Assembly (NCBI GenBank): GCA_024711295.1
Contig: JANJTB010000005.1
Location: 1-64,000, forward strand
Source: a bacterium
GTDB lineage: Bacteria; Bacteroidota; Ignavibacteria; Kapaibacteriales; UBA2268
DNA: 64,000 nt
Reading direction: 5' to 3'
Part shown: in pieces, positions 57,151 through 64,000 of the stretch
How positions within the stretch are numbered: position 1 is the first letter of the stretch
Layout: each line of letters begins with the position of its first letter
The notes under the pieces: generated by a model
The model's input: only the letters and a program-made list of their open reading frames with translations
What the model was told of the DNA's origin: nothing
Database searches by the model: none
Position numbers and translations under genes: made by a program

Positions 57151-60100
57151 ATGAAGAAATTGATTCTTCTCAGTATTGTCCTATTATCATTGTTGGTAGC
57201 TCCGCTTAGTGAAGTATTCTCACAAGCTAGGCTCATCAACTACCAAGGTAACATCCTTAACGATAAGGGTGCACCTTACGAAGGTCCGGTTCAGATAACT
57301 TTCGAGTTATATACTGCTGAATTCGGCGGCACACAAGTTTGGAGTGAAATCCAAAATGTAACATTGAATACTGGTTATTTCAATGTTTACTTGGGTTCAG
57401 TATCTCCTTTTGCATCTAACTTTAACTTTAACCGTGAATTATGGTTGCAAGTTACTGTAGGTAAAGGTGCTCCTTATCAAAGAACCAGATTATCAATGGT
57501 TCCTTACTCAGGTTATTCAGATAGATCTGCTGTTGCAGGTTTCGCTGAAGATATTCCGGACGGCTCTGTAACTTTAGCTAAATTAGCTGACGAAGTTAAG
57601 ACTGCCGGTGGTGACTTACAAGGATTTTATCCAAATCCTACTTTAAGACCAGGTGCTATTCTTGAAAATATTCCTGACGGTTCTATTACTCAAGAAAAAT
57701 TAAGCCCTAACGTAACTACAAGACCTAGCGGTCCTGCTAGCGGTGATTTGACTGGTTTCTATCCAGATCCGTTAATCGCTGCCGGTGCTGTTAAAACTGA
57801 CCGTCTTGCTGATGGTGCAGTTACTAACGTTAAAATTGCTGACTTTACTATTCAATACAACAAGCTTCAGAATGCTAACGGTCCTATCGGTACTATCCTT
57901 GGTTGGGATGGAACTAAATGGATTGAAACAAACGTTCCTGCTTGGGAAAAAGGTAGAATCAAAGCTATTGTTGCCGGTGACGGTGCTTATGTAACTAACG
58001 TTGCTGATGGCGAAAACTTCTTAACTACTACTGTTGGTATCGCTGACAATGGCGTTACTACTGCAAAAATTGCTAACGATGCAGTTACTTATGCTAAATT
58101 GCAAAATGCTGCTGGCGCTCCTGGTACAATTCTCGGATGGGATGGTACAAACTGGATTGAAACTACAGTTCCTGCATGGGAAGCTGATGCTGTTATCGGT
58201 AATGAAGTTCTTAATGCTACTCCTAATCGTGGTTTAGTAAGAGCTGGTGCCGGTACTGCTGCTAGCCCATACACTTTAGGTATTGCTGTTGATGGCGTAA
58301 TCACTGATATGATTGCTAACCAAGCTGTTACTTTAAACAAACTTGTTAATGGTGCACAACTTGGCCACATGATTTGGTGGGATGCTGTAACTAACGCTTG
58401 GAAATTAACAGGTGGCGCTGCTGCTGCTGATAACCAAGTTTTACGTTGGGTTGATAATGGTGTTACTCGTCAGCCAGTATGGTCAAACGACGATGCTATT
58501 ATTGGTAATGAAATCACTGACGTTGTTGCTGGTGGCGGTCTTCAAAGATTAGGTGCCGGTACAACTGCAAGTCCTTACACTGTTGGCGTTGCTCCTGCAG
58601 GTATTGTTACTTCAATGATTGCTGACGATGCAGTTACTTATGACAAATTACAAAATGCTGCCGGTCCAATCGGTACTATCTTAGGATGGAACGGTGGACA
58701 TTGGGTAGAAACAAATGTTGCTGCTTGGGAAAAAGGTAAAGTAATGGCTGTAACTGCTGGTGCAGGTACTACTGTTACAAATACTACTGATGCTGAAGGC
58801 TTTATTTCAGCTGAAGTTGGTATTGCTGATGGCGGCGTAACTAACACTATGTTAGCTGACGGTGCTGTTTCTTTAAGCAAATTAGCTCCAGGTACACAAA
58901 TCGGTCAGATTATGTGGTGGGATCAAGCTGCTAACCAATGGAGATTCTCTACTGGTGCTGCTCCTACTCAAGATCAGGTTATTAAATGGGTTGACGCTGG
59001 TGGTACTTTAACTCCACGTTGGGCTCCAGATGATATGACTATTCCTTTTGCTAAAACTATTACTGAAAATGCTCAAACTTTATTCTCATTAGAAAACAAT
59101 GGTAACAGCGATGTTATGAGCCTTACTACTACTGGTAAAGGCGACGGTCTTGTTATTACTGTTCCTGATGATTTAGTTGGTGGCGGTCATGCTCTACATG
59201 TTAATGGCGGTGGATTAAATCAACCTTCATTAGTTGTAAACAGAACTTCACAATATGGCTTACCTACTGGTGCTGCTACTATTAACGCTACTGTAAACAC
59301 TTTAGATGCTGAAACTACTGGTTTGTTAGTTAATACTCTTATCAATGATGATGGTAATAACAACTATGATGTAGATGGTATCCGTGGTAATGTTGTTGTT
59401 AACAATGGTGTTAACACTGCTTTATATACTGGTGTTTGGGGTGATGTAGAAGCTAACACAGGTACTGCAGTTGGTGTATGGGGCGATGCAGGTGGCGTTA
59501 GCACTGGTGCTAATGTTGGTGTACTCGCTGATGCTGAAAACGGTAACCAAAACATCGGTGTATTTGCCGGTGCAACTACTAATTCAGTTAACTATATTAA
59601 TGGTTTAGGCGCAAACTTCAGCGCTGGTGTTGTTGCTACTAATGGTAGTGCAACTGCTAATGATTATGGTGTATATTCAACAGTAAGCGGTAATGCTACT
59701 GGTTCATACTTCGAAGCTGGTGCTGGTTCATCAGTTGTTGGTATTAACGAAAGTGCAAACAATCCTTCAGTATGGGCATACAATACTTTAACTGGTCCAG
59801 CTTTATGGGCAATTGGTAACAATCCTGCAACTAACGGTTTTGCTGTTGGTAACTCAGTTGGTACTGTTTACAATACTGCTGGTGGTCGTGCTTTATATGT
59901 AGAAGGTGGATCTGCTAATGATGAAAATGGTGGTTTACCATTCTTATTAGATCCTGCTAACAATGATGATGCTGCTTTAATCGTAGCTAACCCTAACGCT
60001 GCTTCTATGGGCGGTGGTGCTGCATTTGCTACAGCTATCAAAACTTATGGTGATATTTGGGCTAACTCAACAATCGGTGCAAGCCAAATCGTTGGTTTAG

Positions 60101-63100
60101 ATAAAGTTATCGTTGGTAACTTCTTAATCCCAGGTATGTTTATCGAAATTCTTCCTCCAGCTGCTCCTGGTGCTCCATTAGTAATTGACGGCGACGTTGA
60201 TATTACTGGTAACTTAGAAGTAGAAGACATCATGGCTGATGATATCACTGCTGATGTAATCACTGCTAACACTTTAAACGCTGCTTTAGGTACTTTCGAT
60301 AACTTACAAGTTAACATTAATGCTAATGTTGATGGTCACACTACTTTAAATACTTTAGCTACTTCAGGTAATGCTACAGTTGGTGGTACATTCGGTGTAA
60401 CCGGTGCTACAACTTTAGGCAATACTTTAACAGTTGCCGGTGCAACTCAAGTTAACAATACTTTAGGTGTAACTGGTGCTACAACTTTAGGCAACACTTT
60501 AACAGTTGCTGGTGCATCAACTCTTAACGGTGCAACTCAAGTTAACAATACTTTAGGTGTAACTGGTGCTACAACTTTAGCTAACACTTTAGCAGTTGCC
60601 GGTGCAACTACTATGGGATCAACTTTAGATGTTGCAAATAATGTTGTATTAAACTCTGCTGCTGGTATGCAATCAACAACTGTTGACAATTTAATTGCTA
60701 ACGGTAATGCAACTATCGCAGGTACTTTAAACGCTGGTGCTACTACTTTAGCTAGCTTAGTTGTTACTGGTACTTCAAACTTACAAGGTGCTGCTACTTT
60801 AGGCAATACTTTGACAGTTGCTGGTGCTACTACATTAAACGGTGCTACTCAAATCAACAACACATTAGGTGTAACTGGTGCTACAACTTTAGGTAATAAC
60901 TTAACAGTTGCCGGTACTACTAACCTTAATGGTCCAACTAACGTTAATAACAATTTATTAGTAACTGGTACAGCTCAGGTTAACGGTGCTACAACTTTAG
61001 GTAACACTTTAACAGTTGCTGGCAACACTACTCTTAATGCAAACCTTGCTGTAGTTGGTAACTATACTTCAGCTGCAGGTAATATTACTTTAACTAACGG
61101 TACTATCAATGCTGAAAATGCTGATTTTGATAATACTTTAAATGTTGATGGTAATACTACTTTAGGTGGTACTTTAACAGTAACCGGTGCTACTACATTA
61201 AACAACACTCTTGCAGTTGCTGGTAATGCTAACTTCAACGGTGCTAGTGTAACTACAAGTGCTGCAACAGCATTGAATTTAGGTAATGAATTATTTACTA
61301 ACGGTTCAGCTGGTATTGCAAACAATGCAATGTTAGTTTCACGTGGTCCTGGTTTGTCACCTACTTGGACAAATGTTATTGACCAATTAACTGTAAATGG
61401 CTTACTTACTACTGAAGATTTATTAGTAAATGATGATGCTACTATCACTGGCGACTTAACAGTTAACGGCGATGATGTATTTATCAATGCTGACGTAACT
61501 ATGGTTGGTACTTTTGATTTAACTGGTTCTATGATTGCTGATGACTTGACTATACTTAACAGCTCATCACTTAACGGCACAACTGCTGTAAGTGGTACTT
61601 TCGGTGTAACTGGTCCTTCAACTTTCACTGGTACAGTTGGTATCACTGGTAATACTACAGTTACAGGTACAGTTGGTATCACTGGTAACACAACTGTTAC
61701 TGGAGCTACTCAATTGAACGGTACTTTAGGCGTAACTGGTAATACTACTTTAAATGCTAACTTACAGGTTGATGGTACTTCAGATTTACGTGGTACAATC
61801 TTTAATACTGAATTAGGTGGCGGTAATGAAATTAACATTATTGACAATACTAACATCACTGGCAACTTAACAGTAACTGGTGGTCCTGGTCAAGGTGTTA
61901 TTTCAGGTAAAGAATTGCAAATTGCACAAAATGCTACAATTCAACAAAACTTAACAGTTAACCAAAATGCTACAATTAACCAAAACTTTACAGTTGCTGG
62001 TCATACAAGCATCAATACATTAGACGTTGCAGGTAATATCATTAATCCAGTAATTGGTCAGCCAATTCAATTATTTGATGATGTTCAGGTAACAGGTAGC
62101 CTTAATGTAACAGGTAGCTTAGTTGTTTTAGGTGATATCACTGCTACTAACTTAAATGCTACTAACAACGTAAATGCAGGTAACGATGTAAATGCTATTA
62201 ATAATGTTAATGCCGGAAATAACTTAAACGTTGGCAACAACGCTAATGTTATTGGTAACTATAACTCATTAAATGGCAACATTACTTTGACTAACGGTAC
62301 TATTAATGCTGAAAATGCAACTATCGACAACAACTTAGCAGTAACTAACAATGCTACTGTTGGTGGTACTTTAGGCGTAACTGGTGCTACAACTTTAGGT
62401 AACACTTTAACAGTTGCCGGTGCAACTCAAGTTAACAACACATTAGGTGTAACTGGTGCAACTACATTAGGTAACACTTTAACAGTTGCCGGTGCTACTG
62501 TTGTTAACAATACTTTCAATGCTACTGGTAACACTACTTTAGGTGCAGACCTTGCAGTTGCAAACAATGCTACTGTTGGTGGTACTCTTGGTGTAACAGG
62601 TGCAATCACTGGTGCTTCATTGACTACAGTTGGTAATGTTACAGCTGGTGGCGATGTTGCTGGTGTTAATGGCGTATTCTCAGGTAACGTTTCAGGTGTT
62701 AACGGAACATTCAGTGGTGCAATCACTGGTGCTTCATTGACTACAACTGGTAACATCACTGCTGGTGGCGTTATCAACGGTCAATTAGTTAACAGCTTAA
62801 CTAACGGTGCTGGTATCGCTGCTTTCACTTACAACAACACTGCAGGTGCAACTGTTGCTATCGATAACAATGCTGTTACTTCAGCTATGATTGCTGATGG
62901 TACTATTATGGATGTAGATGTTAATGCAGCTGCAGCTATTGCCGGTACTAAAATCAATCCTAACTTTGGTGCACAAAACGTTGTTACAACAGGTTCAATT
63001 ACTGGTAATACTTTAGTTTCTACAACTTCTGTAACTGCTGGTACTACAGTAACTGCTACTGGTGATGTTACTTCAACTAACGGTAATGTTGTTGCTACTC

Positions 63101-63615
63101 TTGGTGACTTAAACGCTCCTGCTGGTGTTATTAACACTGGTAATGTTGGTGGCTCAAACATTTTAGCTGGTAACTTACAAGTTGGTGGTACTTCAACTTT
63201 CAACAATACAGTTACAATCTCTGGTGCTGCTTCTGACTTAGGTGTTGGTAGAGACCTTGGTGTTACTAGAGATATCGCTGCTGGTAGAGATTTATCAGTT
63301 GCAAGAAATGTAACAGTTGGAGAAGATCTTACTGTAGCTCAACAAACAACTTTACTTCCTTATACTCATGTAACAACTGCTAATCCAGAAGATTTAACAG
63401 CTGCTACTGTAGGTCAAGCATACTCATTCTTGATTTACCAAAGCGTTAATCCTATTGGTGCAGGTACTTACCCAAGTGGTACTGATGGAAGTATCTTGTA
63501 TGTTTACAACAATAGTGGTGCTGCTCTTACATTTGGTGTTCACGCTATACCTAATGGTCAAGTATGGAAATTTATCTATATTAGTGCTGCTGGTGGTTGG
63601 GTATTAGTTCAATAA
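57151..63615 (+). CDS. Giant hyper-repetitive surface protein
   Basis: 2154 residues, the longest gene here. Signal peptide (cut near EVFSQ), then a conserved N-terminal domain (LINYQGNILNDKGAPYEGPV ... YFNVYLGS, about 28-115). Repeats follow: about 130-650 several blocks with DGSVTLAKLADE, GDLQGFYPNPTL/GDLTGFYPDPL and GTILGWDGTKWIE; about 650-1000 Gly/Asn-rich beta repeats; about 1065-1850 dozens of 11-13-residue units TLTVAGATTLNG / GVTGATTLGN; then a Gly/Asn-rich region and a final domain ending AGGWVLVQ. Such solenoid repeats fit an adhesin or tail-fibre-like stalk. Codons are strikingly biased to GGT, GCT, ACT, AAC and TTA, unlike its neighbours, which suggests high expression or a different origin. 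AGGAG precedes the ATG. The absence of a clear T9SS tail leaves its export route open. Confidence 0.85.
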   Translation: MKKLILLSIVLLSLLVAPLSEVFSQARLINYQGNILNDKGAPYEGPVQITFELYTAEFGGTQVWSEIQNVTLNTGYFNVYLGSVSPFASNFNFNRELWLQVTVGKGAPYQRTRLSMVPYSGYSDRSAVAGFAEDIPDGSVTLAKLADEVKTAGGDLQGFYPNPTLRPGAILENIPDGSITQEKLSPNVTTRPSGPASGDLTGFYPDPLIAAGAVKTDRLADGAVTNVKIADFTIQYNKLQNANGPIGTILGWDGTKWIETNVPAWEKGRIKAIVAGDGAYVTNVADGENFLTTTVGIADNGVTTAKIANDAVTYAKLQNAAGAPGTILGWDGTNWIETTVPAWEADAVIGNEVLNATPNRGLVRAGAGTAASPYTLGIAVDGVITDMIANQAVTLNKLVNGAQLGHMIWWDAVTNAWKLTGGAAAADNQVLRWVDNGVTRQPVWSNDDAIIGNEITDVVAGGGLQRLGAGTTASPYTVGVAPAGIVTSMIADDAVTYDKLQNAAGPIGTILGWNGGHWVETNVAAWEKGKVMAVTAGAGTTVTNTTDAEGFISAEVGIADGGVTNTMLADGAVSLSKLAPGTQIGQIMWWDQAANQWRFSTGAAPTQDQVIKWVDAGGTLTPRWAPDDMTIPFAKTITENAQTLFSLENNGNSDVMSLTTTGKGDGLVITVPDDLVGGGHALHVNGGGLNQPSLVVNRTSQYGLPTGAATINATVNTLDAETTGLLVNTLINDDGNNNYDVDGIRGNVVVNNGVNTALYTGVWGDVEANTGTAVGVWGDAGGVSTGANVGVLADAENGNQNIGVFAGATTNSVNYINGLGANFSAGVVATNGSATANDYGVYSTVSGNATGSYFEAGAGSSVVGINESANNPSVWAYNTLTGPALWAIGNNPATNGFAVGNSVGTVYNTAGGRALYVEGGSANDENGGLPFLLDPANNDDAALIVANPNAASMGGGAAFATAIKTYGDIWANSTIGASQIVGLDKVIVGNFLIPGMFIEILPPAAPGAPLVIDGDVDITGNLEVEDIMADDITADVITANTLNAALGTFDNLQVNINANVDGHTTLNTLATSGNATVGGTFGVTGATTLGNTLTVAGATQVNNTLGVTGATTLGNTLTVAGASTLNGATQVNNTLGVTGATTLANTLAVAGATTMGSTLDVANNVVLNSAAGMQSTTVDNLIANGNATIAGTLNAGATTLASLVVTGTSNLQGAATLGNTLTVAGATTLNGATQINNTLGVTGATTLGNNLTVAGTTNLNGPTNVNNNLLVTGTAQVNGATTLGNTLTVAGNTTLNANLAVVGNYTSAAGNITLTNGTINAENADFDNTLNVDGNTTLGGTLTVTGATTLNNTLAVAGNANFNGASVTTSAATALNLGNELFTNGSAGIANNAMLVSRGPGLSPTWTNVIDQLTVNGLLTTEDLLVNDDATITGDLTVNGDDVFINADVTMVGTFDLTGSMIADDLTILNSSSLNGTTAVSGTFGVTGPSTFTGTVGITGNTTVTGTVGITGNTTVTGATQLNGTLGVTGNTTLNANLQVDGTSDLRGTIFNTELGGGNEINIIDNTNITGNLTVTGGPGQGVISGKELQIAQNATIQQNLTVNQNATINQNFTVAGHTSINTLDVAGNIINPVIGQPIQLFDDVQVTGSLNVTGSLVVLGDITATNLNATNNVNAGNDVNAINNVNAGNNLNVGNNANVIGNYNSLNGNITLTNGTINAENATIDNNLAVTNNATVGGTLGVTGATTLGNTLTVAGATQVNNTLGVTGATTLGNTLTVAGATVVNNTFNATGNTTLGADLAVANNATVGGTLGVTGAITGASLTTVGNVTAGGDVAGVNGVFSGNVSGVNGTFSGAITGASLTTTGNITAGGVINGQLVNSLTNGAGIAAFTYNNTAGATVAIDNNAVTSAMIADGTIMDVDVNAAAAIAGTKINPNFGAQNVVTTGSITGNTLVSTTSVTAGTTVTATGDVTSTNGNVVATLGDLNAPAGVINTGNVGGSNILAGNLQVGGTSTFNNTVTISGAASDLGVGRDLGVTRDIAAGRDLSVARNVTVGEDLTVAQQTTLLPYTHVTTANPEDLTAATVGQAYSFLIYQSVNPIGAGTYPSGTDGSILYVYNNSGAALTFGVHAIPNGQVWKFIYISAAGGWVLVQ
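60439..60580 (+). repeat. Exact 52-base tandem DNA repeat in the giant gene
   Basis: Bases 60439-60490 recur exactly at 60529-60580, 90 bases apart, inside the array of GVTGATTLGNTLTVAGA units. Similar copies lie near 60864-60900, 62376-62420 and 62440-62480. DNA identity this high within a protein repeat suggests recent duplication or gene conversion. Confidence 0.8.
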
Positions 63616-63642
63616 TTGAACTGAAATCCTCGTGATTTAAAA

Positions 63643-63677
63643 AGAGGTGCACAGAAATGTGCGCCTCTTTTTTTTTT
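63643..63677. terminator. Terminator of the giant gene
   Basis: AGAGGTGCAC (63643-63652) pairs with GTGCGCCTCT (63659-63668) with one G:U pair, followed by ten T (63668-63677). Confidence 0.92.
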
Positions 63678-63767
63678 GTAAAGCAAAAAAACACTATTGA
63701 TTAAAATAGTGCTTGTTTGAAAAATTTGAATACGAAAGACTTTTGAAAGAAGGTTTTTAATATTTTA

Positions 63768-64000
63768 TTAATTGTAATAATAACCCTTGAGCATACTCCA
63801 AGTATTTTTGATGGAGTCTCTAACGCTTATATTTACATCAATCCATCTGGAAATGTACCATAAACCATTTTCACGAAAAGTCATGTTGAATTGTAATCTA
63901 CCTGCGTAATAATCTGGAATACTAGGTTCTTTGTTAGGAACGGAAAGGATATAGTCTGAAATGTAAGTTGAAGAATCTGCAGTTTCTCTGAATGGTTGTC
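63768..64000 (-). CDS. C-terminal part of an unidentified protein (partial)
   Basis: An open frame on the minus strand enters from the right edge and ends at TAA (63768-63770). The visible 76 residues include SSTYISDYILSVPNKEPSIPDYYAGRL and FNMTFRENGLWYISRWIDV, then SIKNTWSMLKGYYYN. The NGLWYI-RW pattern resembles the strands of SnoaL/NTF2-like folds in hypothetical envelope proteins, but I cannot name the family. It is convergent with the giant gene. Confidence 0.6.
   Translation of the reverse strand, partial: QPFRETADSSTYISDYILSVPNKEPSIPDYYAGRLQFNMTFRENGLWYISRWIDVNISVRDSIKNTWSMLKGYYYN

Noticed and set aside
60340-62620. CRISPR-like array suspected from regularly spaced repeats
   Set aside because: The repeats are coding, uneven in length, without constant spacers, and lie in one long reading frame.
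58089-63206. Long open frames on the minus strand across the giant surface gene (up to about 200 codons)
   Set aside because: They mirror the codon bias of the plus-strand gene (few TTA/CTA-type stops in the reverse frame), have low-complexity Val/Pro/Ala sequence and no ribosome site.

Overview
This is an AT-rich bacterial chromosome window with about fifty protein genes. I see no rRNA, tRNA, CRISPR array, insertion sequence or phage module. Many exported proteins end in a C-terminal sorting domain of the type IX secretion system (T9SS): an NP-rich strand, then GVY/GIY-F/Y-V-K-I. There are also Bacteroidota-style lipoproteins, OmpA and beta-barrel proteins, a menaquinone methyltransferase and a monomeric isocitrate dehydrogenase. 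Together these point to a free-living member of the FCB superphylum. The mix looks more like the Ignavibacteriota/Kapaibacteriota side than classical Bacteroidia, but the placement is an inference.

Layout. 1-5034 (+) is a decaying accessory segment: lipoproteins, a T9SS serine protease split by two indels, two further frameshifted exported proteins, a duplicated gene end and a DUF4160/DUF2442 pair. 5173-7257 (-) is an elongation factor G that resembles the mitochondrial/spd type. 7495-13180 (+) carries gmk, a menaquinone methyltransferase, an outer-membrane protein, a thioredoxin-like lipoprotein, an EVE protein, acetoacetyl-CoA synthetase and a glycosyltransferase. 13245-14438 (-) is a class III CoA-transferase. 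14664-16064 (+) is lipoamide dehydrogenase. 16324-23927 (+) is the most interesting block: VTC domain, DUF4956, DUF2490, arylsulfotransferase-T9SS, E-set-T9SS, CotH-kinase/lamin-tail-T9SS and a small HAD protein, tightly packed and partly overlapping.

24004-38290 (-) is mostly housekeeping (icd, two lepB, lepA, cysS, ccmB) followed by cell-envelope proteins (IgGFc-binding-like/beta-barrel fusion, cohesin-like T9SS protein, beta-barrel). 38402-43431 (+) encodes a double OmpA protein and three exported enzymes (DUF1460, DJ-1/PfpI, Ntn asparaginase with a Tat signal). 43436-44985 (-) holds DUF1801, a membrane protein and a PduO-type adenosyltransferase. 45085-47696 (+) is ymdB-like, asd and a HAD phosphatase. 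47707-51240 (-) is a 14-repeat SBBP-like propeller protein. 51424-52641 (+) is tyrS. 52642-55984 (-) is a DnaQ/GIY-YIG-like protein, a HAD protein and an RsmB-like methyltransferase. 56484-63615 (+) is a small T9SS protein and a 2154-residue, hyper-repetitive surface protein. A convergent partial gene runs off the right end.

The best candidate for an undescribed system is the VTC-to-CotH block. It places a polyphosphate-polymerase-fold enzyme and a partner membrane protein inside the cell, a beta-barrel in the outer membrane, and a sulfotransferase and a CotH kinase on the cell surface through T9SS. This suggests one pathway for making or decorating a surface material. Promoters could not be assigned with confidence; terminators are listed where a hairpin with a T tract is visible.
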